From Monodelphis domestica (lineage: Eukaryota > Chordata > Mammalia > Didelphimorphia > Didelphidae), in contig NC_077232.1 in NCBI RefSeq assembly GCF_027887165.1, positions 6,350,391-6,414,390 on the forward strand: 64,000 nucleotides of DNA, read 5' to 3'. This document shows, piece by piece, positions 33,661 through 44,304 of the stretch. The notes under the pieces are model-generated. The model worked only from the letters and a program-made list of their open reading frames with translations, made no database searches and had not been told where the DNA came from. A program made the position numbers and the translations under genes. Every line of letters begins with the position of its first letter. Position 1 is the first letter of the stretch.

Positions 33661-36600
33661 CTGGAGGAAAGAGCAAAAAGCAACACTGGCATCAGTGGTC
33701 AGGCCCATGGTGCCCCCTCCCCAGGATCCTTCAGGATCTATCAAGAGCTGGTGAAGTCCCTGCCCATACAACCAGAGGCACTGGGGTGTGTTCTGGACAA
33801 GGCCCCTGGCCTCCTGGGTCCTCAGTTTCCTGATCTGTAAAAGTGAGAGTTGGAATAAGTGCTTGCTAAGGTCCATTCCTCCTTAGGTCTTATCCTTTTC
33901 TCTCAAACTTCCTTCAAGGATTAAAATTTTTCCATGACCATAATAAAAGGGAGAGATGGAATCTGATCTACCTCACCTAGCAAAGCTTTTGAGTCAGAGC
34001 TGGAGGAAGCCATGCAACAAATAGTACGGGCTCTGTCCATATGGGGCCATGTTAGCCATCCTCGGCCCATCCCTTGCTGCTGCAGAGCCTTTCAGCCTTC
34101 CCTGAGTGACTCTAGTATCTGGAGTAGCAGTTCCCAGCCTTATTGGCTCCCCTCAAGCCCTTATTCTCTGCAGAAGAAAAGGATTCTCTCCTTGTCTCTG
34201 ACTTCCCTGTCCATGGTGAGCCTAGCCATTTCTATACCTCAAATTCTTCATCTCCACTTTTTGCTGAAGCCTCAGAGGGGTAGCTCTTTTACCCAGGACC
34301 AACCTGTCTATGTGTGTTCTTGAACCCTTTCCTCCTGCCTCCTTCAGAAGGTTGGCCTGTCCATCACATCTTCATTGTCTCCCTGCTCTTTCTCCACTGC
34401 CCAGGACCACGCTCAGGTGCCTCTCCTCCTTCTCCACCCTTCATCCCCTCAAGGTGTTGGCCTAAATCTCTCTTCCATTTTACTGTCAAATTCCTGGGAA
34501 GTGTCATCTACATTCAGGGCCTCTTGCTTCACTGCTCAGACCCTGCTCTAGCTGCTTTCTCCAAGATTATCATGGGTCTCTTGGTGCTAAATGACTTGGT
34601 TTTTCTTGGTGTCTCCCTTCTCAAATTATCTTGCATGTACTTGCCTGGGCACCCATACTGTGTGTGTCTCCCTACTCCCCCTTGGCTTCCATTTTTTACC
34701 CCAGTGCTTAGCATAGGCCTTGACCCATAATGGTTAATTAATGAACTTTTGTTGAATTGTTCAATTGAATAGTAGGTGGGAAAGAAAGGGCTTGCCTGGG
34801 AGTCAAGAGATCCCAGCTTTGTCTCCAACTAGCTAGCAAAAGGAGGGGGCTGGATTTATTGATCCTGAGCGTTAGAGTCTGAGAGGAGGAGGGATGGAGT
34901 ATAAGGGTGGGGGGAGGCTGGAGAGAAGGCTGCACGCTCAGCTGATCAAGCTGGAACACAGAACACATTCATGGGAGTGATGTGAAATCCAGCTAGGAGA
35001 GGAGAGGGAGCCAGGATCCAAGCCTCTGCCAACGCGTGGTTGTCTGCCTCTTTTCCGTCTCTTTGTGTTGTGTAGTCAGGGAGACCCCCGCCTCCCCCTC
35101 AGCAGGGACCGAAGGCTCTAGACCTTGGCTGTCCCCAGGCCAGTCCTCTGCACAGAGGAGACTCTTAATAATGTGCCTGGAATTGCTTATGACGCCCTCG
35201 CCGGTGACATACATTTCCCCTGCCTGGGCCCCCAGGTGGCCCTTTAGGAAGGGCTGTGGCAGAAGCTGGGAAGGGGAGGCTCCTGACAGGACTCGGTCCA
35301 GGTCCTAGCGTGTGGGGAGCAGGCAAGAGAACAAATAAGATTGTTGACCGACTCATTGACAGTAGAAAATGGTTCAAGGAAGATTGTTTTGGAGCTGACC
35401 CCATGCACCCCTGGCTACAGCCCGGCCTTGGCCTCTGCCTCTAGGTCTCCTCAATGCCCACCCCAGAGGCAGGTGCGATAGAGGCCTCTCTTCCTCCTGA
35501 ACATTCCTGTGGAAAGACCGTGTGCCCCGGCCTGAAGGCGTGGAGCAGAAAGAGGCTGCAGGCCATCAAGGCTCACTTCCTTCTCTCTAGAGCAGACCTC
35601 ACAGATGGGCCTCCAGCCTCCCTTTGAGGCCTGCTCGTGATGGAGAACTCACTACCCCTCCGAAAGGCTGGGACAGGCCTGAGGCGAATACCTTCTGGTA
35701 GGTGATGGGTTCCTGGCGCTCCTGGCGCAGTTTTTTCAGCAGCACTTTGTCCTTGCGCAGGTCAGTCTTACAGCCTACGAGGACGATGGGAACCCCTGGG
35801 CAAAAGTGGGTCACCTCCGGATACCACTGAAAGAGAAATGAGGCCAGAAGTCAGGCCTTGCTGCCTCCCTGATGTCCTTGGAGAAATGGGATGATAGCAG
35901 CACCAGAGTGACCCAGGAGACTCAGCCTGGGGGTCATGTCTCCAGCGGGGATGAGCTGCCCTGCACCGTCTACACTTTCCCACTGGACCCTCTACACCGA
36001 ACGCAGCAACGTTTCCTAAACCTCGGCAGCTTCTGTATTGGGAGGCCGGGGGGGGGGGGGGGGGGGGGGGCGGGGCACAGCGGTAGCCAGTTTGGAGATT
36101 TCAGGGCCAGACGAGGCCATCCCCCCTCACTGGAAGAGCTGGGGGGCCCCGGGCTCGTGCGCGGGTTTTGGAGAGGGGAGGGAAGAGCTCAAAGACGCGG
36201 CCAGATTGTGAGCGCAGCCCGTCCACCTGAGTCCGCCCTTCCCTGCTTCCCTGTCCTGGTTCAGGGAGGACTCTGAGGACTTGGGGGGGCGGGGGGGGGG
36301 CACTGACCTTGGAAAGGATGTTGTCAAAGCTGTTGGGACTCATGACGTCATAGCACATGAGCACCACCTGGGCATCGGCGTAGGACAGCGGGCGCAGGCG
36401 GTCATAGTCTTCCTGTCCTGCAAGAGAAAGAGTCGTGACCGCTGCCTCGGCTGCCCCAAGCCCAGGACGAGCCCCGGAGGGTGCCGGAGGGATGCTCCCG
36501 GGATACCTGCTGGGGGCTCGGCCTGGCCCCAGGGGTTGTCTTTAAGTGAGCCGTGGCCTGGCTCGGAAGTCTAAAATGGCCCCCCGCGCCCCGGGGTCCC

Positions 36601-39600
36601 TCCCTCTGGGCCCCTCCATTGTGTCTGCTTGGGACATGCGGCAGGCAGCGCGTCTGCTGTTGGCGTCCCTGCGCAGTTCTGACGGCGCTGCTCACCCGTC
36701 ACCCTGGCGCTCAGCAACAGCAGCGGGGCCAAAGGAGCCTCCGTTCAGAGGCTGCCCCAGCCTTCCACTAGAACAGAGAAATGGAGCTCCGAAGCTGGTT
36801 CGGGGACGCCTCTCAGAGCCGCATTCGGCACCCACCACGGCAGAAGCAGCCACGCCCTTGGGAAGCGGCTCCAAAGGAAGACCGTGTTCGTGACGTGCTT
36901 TGGGAGCCCCACAGCCCTCCGTCTACACTAGCCATTAGCTGACAGTATGAAAACAAGCTCCCGGACCCCAAGTTAGGAGCTCCCACCCAGAATTCAGAGC
37001 CTCGGAGCTGGGAGGGAACCGAGGACGTGGAATGGCAGAGGGGGCGGGGGGCCTGGAGCACAACACAGGAGAGCCAGTGCTTGGAGCAGTCAGGACGGGG
37101 AGGACCCCCAGAACGCAGCACGGCAGGACGGGGAGGACCCTTAATAGAATGTCAGAATGGGGAGGACCCTCAGAACGCAGCACAGCAGGACGGGGAGGAC
37201 CCTCAGAACACAGCATGGCAGGATGGGGAGGACCCTTAATAGAATGTCAGGACGGCAGGACGGGGAGGACCCTTAGAACGCAGCACGGCAGAACTGGAAG
37301 AACCCTTAGAACACAACATGGCAGGATGAGGAGGACCCCCAGAACAAAGAATGTCAGGTTAGGGAGTGGGGCCTTAGAACATGGAATACCAACTGGACTG
37401 GGGCTTAGAATAGAGAATGCTGGGACTAGAAGGACTCTTGGAACATAGAATGGCAGAGCTGGGAGGGCCCTTAAAACAGAATGTTGGGAATGGGAAGAGC
37501 CTTTAATATCCTCTAATCCAGCTAGGGAGTGCGGTAGAGAGCTGGGTCTAGAGTCAGGAAGACTCATCTGGCCCTGGGCACTTCAGTCACTTAACCCTGT
37601 CTGCCTCAGTTTCCCCATCTGTAAAAGGAGCAGAAGAAAGAAATGGCAAAGTATGCCAAGAAAACCCAAATGGAATCAGGAAGAGGCTGTCCACTTCCTG
37701 TTCACAGGAGCTCCCAATCTCCCATGAAACCCTTCAGGAACCATGTAAGAGAGGGAGAAATCCAAGGCTTGACACAGCATGGAAAGTGAGAAGGCAAGGC
37801 ATTTGGTAGGCGCCTCGCCTTCCTCAGTTGTACAAACTGGCTCAGATCCATTCCTCGTCCCCAGGAGGAGAGGTAGCAGTGGTGAAAGGGGGGCCTCTCA
37901 GAAGAGGTGACTTAAGTCAGGCCCTGAAGGATGGGGGGCCTCTGGATTGCCCACCCTGAGACAGCGTCCTCTGGGGCTCACTGTGCCAGGCTGACCTGTT
38001 CCACTGGATGAAGACACCTGGGTGAGGTCTGGCTAGCCAGGTCTGCCGAGCCACCCAAGCTAGTGACCCGGGCAGGGAGAGGCTTGGTTCTGAGGGACTG
38101 GCACAAGGCGGGCACCCCTCAAAGCAAGAACAAACTTGTGTGGGGACAGGGAGAAAGGGAAGGGACTGATCCCCCGGGGGCAGGGCAGCGGCCTTCGGCC
38201 TCTCCCGCCCAGAGCGGCTCCTGGCCCTCCTTTGTTCTTAGCCCAGTCCACCTGGGCAGACTTATCAGCCACCATTGCCCTTTAGGCCGGGGCAGTTGGG
38301 GCTGGAAGGGAGCTGGCGGTGGGGGCTCACGCCGTCCTCTCCTCCTCTCCAGCTTCACCCTGGGGCCTTGGGGCCCCACAGCCGCAGTTAGGGCTCACCC
38401 TCAGGCTTCCCCGGGCCGCCCGGCCCCCACTTCCCGCATCCGCGACCCCCCAGCAGCCCGAAGCTCACCTGCTGTGTCCCAGAGGTAGAGGTTCACGGGT
38501 TTGCCATCGAGTTGCAGGGTGATGGAGTAGCGCTCAAAGACGGTGGGCACGTAGGCCTGGGGGGAAGAAGAGAAAGGCCCGTCACAGGAAGAGCCTGGGC
38601 TGGGCCGGGCGTTGGGGGACAGAGAAAGGCAAGAGGCAGCCCCTGCGGGAGGAACGGCCTACGAGGGGCAACGAGGCTCTCCCTGAACACCATCCCCTGA
38701 AACAGGCTTCCCCAAGAAGGGAGAGAAGAGCAGGGAGCCTTCTAGGCACGGGGGACTGCCAGAAAACGGCCAGGCCAAGAGGCCAATGGCTCCAGAGCAC
38801 AGAGCCGGGCAGCCCGGTGGCTCAGCAGCTGGAGAGCCAGGCCTAGAGACGTGAGGTCCTGGGTTCAAGCACAACCCCCGATGCTTCTTTAGTCGTGTGA
38901 CCCTGGGCCAGTCACCTCACCCCCATGGCCTGGCCCTTCCTGCTCTAAGACAGAAGGTCAGGACAAAGAGGAAGACGGAGGTGTAAGAAGCCTGCAAAGG
39001 GAAGAGGGGCTCCGCACTGAAGGCTTTGAACACGGACCCCAATCTTAGGCCATATCCTGGAGCCAATCGGGAGCTGCTGGGGCTGACGGGGTCAGACCTT
39101 GGGGGGGGGGGAGCCTCCAGGCAGAGGAAGAGAAGGATGTGCCGCCGCAGGGGGGGCTTTCCTTTCCGGCAGGCAGGTGTTCAGCTAGAGGGAGGGGGTC
39201 CTGCCGAGGCCCCAGCACCTCGGGGAGACGCCCCTGCTCTGGAGGGGAAGGGCCGGCTTCCCAGGCCTCCCTCTCCAAGAGGCGCCCCTGCCCGCCTCCT
39301 CAGGGCTGAGGCCAGAAAGTGAAACCTCGGAGGATGCGGGCAGGGCCAGGCGGGCCAGATCTTCTGCCAAGCAGGGCAGGACCCCACCCAGTTATGGCTG
39401 GGCCCAGGGAGTGACTCAGGAGGGCAGCTGGGGCCTCTGAGTCAGCAGGGTTTGGGCCTTAGCCGGAGCAGCGGCCCTGGCTTGAGGACGGGGCACAGCG
39501 CGCTTCTGGGGGGTCCAGGGGTCAGGAGTGGAGGGCAAGAGGCCTCCTTCTTCGTGCCCCCTCCCTGCCCCGGGCCCTGGAGAGGCTGTCCAGGTAGGGT

Positions 39601-41786
39601 CCAGGGTGTCCTAGGGGCGCCTCCAATAGAAAGCCTCCGAGGACGCCCCCCAGGCTGCCCTTCTGCCCTAGCCTCCCCTGCCCAGAGGCCATGCTGGCGC
39701 CTCCGGTTGTCGCTGCCTGCCTCAAGGCTGCCCACCTGGGCATCTGCCCTGTGGCTCTGGGCGGCCCCAAGCCTGCTCTCCAAGCTCCCCAGAGGGCAAG
39801 GGACGGGGGCACAGCCGCCATTTACCAGGCACCCCGACTGGCAGAGAGCTGGGAGGGCCCTCTGCCCCCTGGGCCCGGCCTGGCTGCCAGACAAATCAGG
39901 CCTGGGAAGTTAGGGTGCTCAGATGGGAATGAGAAGTGAGACCATCCATCCCTGAGGCCTGGGCCAATGAGGAGCCCCCAGGATGCCCCAGTGCGCCCCT
40001 TTTCCCTCCGGCTCTCAGGGCCTCCCCAGGGCGGCTCCTCTGATCTTCCTGAGGCTTGGGGAGAGGCCCTGGGGGGGGGGGGGGGCTGCAGGAGCTGTCC
40101 AGCCTGGACTGAGGCCAGCAGGTAGGCTTGTCCTCAGGAGTGGCATCCCACCAGCCATGCAAAGGCCGGAGGGGCCGGTCCCAGGCCCTGCTCTCTGGGG
40201 GGGGGAGACAGAGGCAGCATGCCAGGGTCCTGGAGCAGCCAGCAGACCCGCGTACTGCCCGGGGCAGTTGGGTATCGAAGGCAGAAAAGCCCTCTGATTT
40301 GGGTGCCTCTGGCCTTGGGCCCCCCCCTTGCGCAGGCCCCTCTGGAAGTGGGCATTGGGTTAGGCGGCCAAGAGTGCAGCCCTCTGGCGCTCAGTCCAGG
40401 GCTCCCAGAGGCGCTGCGGCTGGGGGGCTCCTGGCAGGAGCCTTGGGTCGGTGTGCTGAAAAGGGGCTTTCGGGGTTTGCTGCTTGTTACTATCACAAGA
40501 GAAGCCTTGACAGGTCTTGGCTCCCCTCGAGGGGGGCCACCTTGGCAGGAAAATCTGTAGGAAATAAGATGGGCTCAGTGGGCCAAGGACTTCCCCAGGC
40601 CCCTAGTGCCTGAGTACTGGTGTGGGAAAGCCCTTCACTCAGGTCCTCCATCTGGGGGCAGCCAGGCGGCCAAGCCTAGAGACCCGAGGTCCTGGGTTCA
40701 AGGGTGCTCTCAGACCCAGCTGGCCGTGTGACCCTGGGCAAGTCACTTCACCCCCTTGGCCTAGCCTCTTCTGGAATTTAAGCAAAAGAAAGTGGAGGGA
40801 ATGCCCTCAGCCAGGACAGCCCTAAACCCTCCTGTCAGCTCCTGTCTGGACCCAGGTGAGCCCTGCAGTAGAACCCTGGATGGGATCTCCCCCTCCCCCT
40901 CCTCCCAGAGGTCCAGACCTTTGGGGGGGGGGGGGTGTTACAGGACAAAGACTAGAGATAAGATTTCCTCCCCTGGCCAGGGAAGGGGCTGGGCCTCTCC
41001 CACCCAGGAAGCTCCCCGAGGCCCAGGACTGTCTTGGGTGTCTGCTAGAGGGGGGTTTGCCGGGTCAGTGGAGGGGAGCCTTTGCCTCGTCCCAGCACCA
41101 GCCTTGATGCCCGGCTGGCAGGTGCCAACCAGGGGTTTGTTGGACTAGAAGTGACGGAATAAGATGAGGTGGAAGAGATTTTGTAACCTGTAAAAGATCA
41201 GCCATGGAGGCTCCACCAGAGGCAGTCAGAGCCCCGAGTTCAAATCCCCTGGGGAGCACCTTCCCAGGGCCAGGGCACGGGGTGGGCACACTTGGCAAAG
41301 GCCTTCCCTCTGCTGAGGGAGGTGGGGAGGCGGCTGGCGAAAGGCTGCCTCCCTTGGCTCGGGGCCTATCTCTGAAGGACGCGGGCGAGGGCTCCCCTGG
41401 GTCTCAAGGTGGGCCTGGGCTGGGCCTTTGGGTGCCAAACCCCGAGCATGCCCAGGCAGGGTGCCCAGGCCCACTCCCTGACCCTGGGGAAGCCCTGACA
41501 CCCATCCCAGCTTGGGAAGGGCCCCCACCGAGTCGGGGATCCCTCCAGAGGAGATCCGGAGAGCCGGGGGCAGTGGGCTCCAGGGAGGGTGGGCCCGGCG
41601 GTGTGAGGCATGTGTCTGTCAGTGTACACCCAGGTGTACGTCGGGGTCGGGACTCACCTCGGGAAACTCTCCCTTGGCGAAGACCATCAGTAGAGACGTC
41701 TTGCCGCAGCCCCCATCCCCCACCAGGACCACCTTGACGGTGGGCACGGCCGCGTCCGAGGGCCGGGGCTCCTGGTCCCTTGGCAT
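33499..41786 (-). CDS. RHOD: RHOD, Rho-related GTP-binding protein RhoD (complete, 5 exons)
   Basis: Complete coding sequence in five exons: 41786-41658, 38556-38469, 36417-36308, 35826-35692, 33660-33499; 624 nt, 207 residues plus TGA. Every intron is GT-AG, with phases 0, 1, 0, 0, and the joined frame stays open. Visible GTPase motifs: P-loop GDGGCGKTS, switch I PTVFERY, switch [15 protein letters not shown], the Rho-type G4 [11 protein letters not shown]5 ECSA, and a C-terminal CaaX box CVVT. The CVVT end, the YLECSA(x)LxDNV stretch and the MSPNSFDNI stretch fit RhoD better than its closest relative RhoF; human RhoD is 210 residues (from memory). Known role: membrane-anchored GTPase acting on early endosome motility, actin and the Golgi. 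The start is the ATG at 41786; the only upstream in-frame ATG is cut off by a stop. Odd: six consecutive arginines before the CaaX box. Neighbours SYT12 (right) and the presumed KDM2A promoter (left) match human 11q13. Confidence 0.96.
33790..33885 (+). repeat. MIR-type fragment in RHOD intron 4
   Basis: CTCAGTTTCCTGATCTGTAA followed by a short diverged tail. Confidence 0.5.
34050..34745 (+). repeat. L2/CR1-clade LINE in RHOD intron 4, sense
   Basis: CTGGGAAGTGTCATCTACAT and CTTTCTCCAAGATTATCATGG match the L2 ORF2 region between endonuclease and reverse transcriptase. It ends near CAGTGCTTAGCATAGGCCTTG, a 3' terminal phrase. Confidence 0.6.
35692..35826 (-). CDS. RHOD: RHOD coding exon 4 (G4 motif)
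   Basis: Encodes 45 residues, from WYPEVTHFC to EPITYQK. GCKTD is the guanine-specificity motif in the form shared by RhoD and RhoF, and LRKDK begins the Rho insert region. The acceptor is CTTTCAG and the donor AAG|GTATTC (phase 0). Confidence 0.95.
36048..36070 (+). repeat. G23 homopolymer in RHOD intron 3
   Basis: An unbroken run of 23 G in the 481-bp intron between exons 3 and 4; on the transcript it is poly-C. Confidence 0.85.
36308..36417 (-). CDS. RHOD: RHOD coding exon 3 (switch II)
   Basis: Encodes [10 protein letters not shown] through SFDNILSK, 37 residues counting the split Gly. It holds the catalytic glutamine of DTAGQ and switch II. The acceptor is CTTGCAG and the donor AAG|GTCAGT (phase 0). 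Confidence 0.95.
37093..37515. repeat. 33-bp minisatellite in RHOD intron 2
   Basis: About 12-13 tandem units, most exactly 33 bp, with one-unit variants of 29, 31, 35 and 37 bp. Units begin GGACGGGGAGGACCC and end GCAGCACGGCA or GAATGTCA. The left units are nearly identical and the right units more diverged. Confidence 0.88.
37535..37680 (+). repeat. Second-family marsupial SINE fragment
   Basis: CCTCAGTTTCCCCATCTGTA, then AAATGGCAAAGTATGCCAAGA and AACCCAAATGG. This is the sense version of the family seen antisense at 49830-50068. Confidence 0.65.
38469..38556 (-). CDS. RHOD: RHOD coding exon 2 (switch I)
   Basis: Encodes [11 protein letters not shown] through LWDTA plus the first base of the next Gly codon. 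It carries the switch I threonine (PTVFE) and the start of the DTAG motif. The acceptor is a C-rich tract ending CCAG and the donor is GCAG|GTGAGC (phase 1). Confidence 0.95.
38803..38965 (+). repeat. Marsupial SINE, 3'-shortened, in RHOD intron 1
   Basis: GGCAGCCCGGTGGCTCAGCA to GTGTGACCCTGGGCCAGTCA, then a deletion of most of the tail. Confidence 0.8.
38975..39105 (-). repeat. L2-type antisense fragment in RHOD intron 1
   Basis: GGCTTTGAACACGGACC, ATATCCTGGAGCCAATCGGG and GGGGTCAGACCTT are in L2 antisense order. Confidence 0.5.
40652..40785 (+). repeat. Marsupial SINE fragment in RHOD intron 1
   Basis: GGGGCAGCCAGGCGGCCAAG to GTGACCCTGGGCAAGTCA; the A-box region is partly deleted and the 3' end lost. 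Confidence 0.8.
41658..41786 (-). CDS. RHOD: RHOD coding exon 1 (start codon and P-loop)
   Basis: Encodes 43 residues, from MPRDQEP to GEFPE, with beta-1 VKVVLVG and the P-loop GDGGCGKTS. The second P-loop glycine matches Gly12 of Ras. The donor is GAG|GTGAGTC, so the intron is phase 0. The start context has G at -3 and C at +4. Confidence 0.95.
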
Positions 41787-42200
41787 GCCGCTGGCCCCGG
41801 CCGCTCCCCAGCCCGCCCTTCACAAGGTCCCGTCCGGCTCAGCGGGCATCTCCCGGGAAGGCGGGCGTGCGGGAGCTCGAGTCGGGCTGCCTCCCCTCCC
41901 GGTGCTGCGCGGACCGGCGGACGGGCGGTGGGCGCCGCTGGGAGTCACTGAACTCCACCTCGAGCCGGCTCAGCCCCTCTGGTGACAGGACCGGAAGGTG
42001 GCAGATATGCGAGCTCAGGAATGTGGAAGGGGCGGCACCACCTGGGGAAGCCGGGAAGCGGGGCCGCGCCGACACCTGGCGGAGACACCCAGGCTGGGGG
42101 CGGGGCCTGCCTGGGGGCGGGGCCAGCGGGGAGCCTGGAGGCTGCCTCGCCCAACTCCCCCATCTGACGGAAGAGAAAAGTGAGGCCCGGGGAAGCCAGC
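41787..42200 (-). promoter_or_regulatory. RHOD promoter region, GC-rich, with duplicated GC boxes and a uORF
   Basis: CpG-containing DNA directly upstream of the RHOD start. Two identical copies of CTGGGGGCGGGGCC lie at 42094-42107 and 42111-42124, each a perfect Sp/KLF GC box; no TATA box is evident. A 9-codon upstream ORF (ATG at 41849, TGA ending at 41820, peptide MPAEPDGTL) lies in the likely 5' UTR, in frame with RHOD and 33 nt before its start. The transcription start is not determined. Confidence 0.6.
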
Positions 42201-42589
42201 CGAGGGGGCGTGGAGCCTCGCTTCTCAGGCTGCCCTCCGGCCCTCGAGGCGTCCCCTGGCTCTCCGAGGAGCTTCCATTGTTGCTAAAAGGATTTTAGGA
42301 AGGGCTGGGGTCCTCCCCCACCCCCACCACACCCCGGTCCCTGCCCCGGCCGGCCGCTTTCTCCATTGTTGGGCCCAGCAGCCAGCCTCCAGGGAGCTCC
42401 CCTGGGCTGATCCTTTCACATCCGGGACCCCCGCCTAGGGGAGGGGGTGAGCCCCGGGGATGGGAAGGGTCTGCTCGAGCTCATCCCCTGGCCTTCCAAG
42501 GGGCCCCTTAGCAGAACTGCATATACATGGGGAGCAGGTTTATCCATGATGCCTTTTGTTTACACACACACACACCTATGGGAGATTCC

Positions 42590-42706
42590 TGCCATCCCGG
42601 GGTTTCTTAGAGGCTGGAGCCATTTAGTGACTTGCCTAAGGTCACACTTAAATCCAGGTCAGCCAGATCTGAGGCCAGTTCTCTCTCCACTGCTCCACCC
42701 TGCCTT
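42590..42706 (-). repeat. SINE fragment (MIR or marsupial type)
   Basis: GTGACTTGCCTAAGGTCACAC, then TCTGAGGCCAG, antisense. Confidence 0.55.
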
Positions 42707-42934
42707 TGTCTTATTTGTTGATTTTATCATTTCCCTGGCTGTTTGCTTTTCCATCCCAGGCACTTCTAACTATCTCCTTCCTCATCCCTTTAAAAGATTT
42801 GTAAGTAGGTACAAAGCAGTTCAGCAAAACCACCCAAGATGCCAGCCATATCTGATAGTGTGAGGCAGGTTTTCTCATCTCTCCACCTGGGTGGAGCAGG
42901 TGTGTTCTCAGGACACACACAGTCCTCCTGTCCT

Positions 42935-43936
42935 CCCTCCTTCCCTCTCTCTCTCTTTCTCTGTTTCTCTCTCTCTCCCTCCCCCTCTATCATCTTCCCC
43001 CTCCCCCCTATCATCCTCCCTCTTTCTCTCCCCCTCCCTCTGCCTCTCTCTGTCTCTCTCTCCCTCCCTCTTTCTCTCTCCCCCTTCCTCCTCCTTCCCC
43101 TTTCCCTCTCTCCCTCTCTGTCTCTCTCTCCCTCTCTCCTCCTTCCCCTCCTCCCTCCTCCCCCTCCCTCTTCCTCTCCCCCCTCCCCCTCTCTCCTCCC
43201 TCCCCCTCTCTCCTCCCTCCCCCTCTCCCTCTTTCCCTCTCCCTTCCTCTTTCTCTCTTCCCCTTCCTCCCCCTCCCCCTATCCCTCCCCTCTCCCTCTC
43301 TCATCCTCTCTCCCCCTCTCCTCTCCCTCTTTCTCTCTCATCCTCTCCCTCTTCCTTCCCCTCTCCCTCTCCCTCTTTCCCCCTCTCTCCTTCCCCCTCT
43401 ATCATCCTCCCTCTCTCTCCCTCCCTCTTCCCCTCTATCTCCCCCTCTCTTATCCTCCCTCTTTATCTCCCTCTCCCCCTCTCTCCCTCTCTGTCTCTCT
43501 CTCCCTCTCTCCTCCTTCCCCTCCTCCCTCCTCCCCCTCCCTCTTCCTCTACCCCTCCCCCTCTCTCCTCCCTCCCCCTCTCCCTCTTTCCCTCTCCCTT
43601 CCTCTTTCTCTCTTCCCCTTCCTCCCCCTCCCCCTATCCCTCCCCTCTCCCTCTCTCATCCTCTCTCCCCCTCTCCTCTCCCTCTTTCTCTCTCATCCTC
43701 TCCCTCTTCCTCTCCCCCCTCCCCCCCTCTCCTCCCTCCCCCTCCCTCTCCCTCTTTCCCTCTCCCTTCCTCTTTCTCTCTTCCCCTTCCTCCCCCTCTC
43801 CCTCTCTCATCCTCTCTCTCCCTCTCTCCCCTCCCTCTTTCTCTCCCTCTCTCCCTCTCCCTTCCTTTTCCTCTCTCCCCTTATCCCTCCCCCCTCTTCC
43901 TCTCTCATCTTCCCTCCCCCTCTCCCTCCCCCCTCT
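42935..43936 (-). repeat. 1.0-kb polypyrimidine tract (CT-rich)
   Basis: About 1,000 bp of almost pure C and T on the plus strand, with internal duplicated blocks of 250-300 bp (compare 43130-43345 with 43495-43700). Its open frames encode only Ser/Pro/Leu. Confidence 0.9.
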
Positions 43937-43937
43937 T

Positions 43938-44300
43938 GTTTTTCATTTCTGTGGTCAGCTTTGTATGTCTCATTTCCCCAACTCCATTCCCTTCAGCCTG
44001 CATCAGTTAAGAGGTTTCTTCCCAGGCTTCTCTGTTCTCTTCATGGCCCCCAGCCTGGGGGCATCTCCTTTTGCCCCTCAAGATGTGCTGCCCTGCATGG
44101 TCCAGCTCTGAGAAGGCCTGCTTGTGGCTCCAACCTCCTTTGTGTCAATAAGTCTGTCCTGGCACCTCTGGGCAGAAGGGTGTGGACCTTTGATTCCCTC
44201 CCTTGGCACAATTCCAAATTGCTTTCCAGACTGGTTGGCCCAACTCACAATTCTGCCCGGATGCATTGGTACGCCCACTGTCCCCAGTCCCCCAGAGTAG
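43938..44300 (-). repeat. Diverged L1 3' fragment, antisense
   Basis: CAGCCTGCATCAGTTAAGAG and AATTCCAAATTGCTTTCCAGA match antisense L1 ORF2-end phrases. It abuts the polypyrimidine tract. Confidence 0.5.
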
Positions 44301-44304
44301 TCTC

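Noticed and set aside
37032-37448. Repetitive 138-residue frame, and the idea of a CRISPR-like array
   Set aside because: It is the 33-bp minisatellite, open only because 33 is a multiple of three. There are no unique spacers, and the host is a vertebrate.
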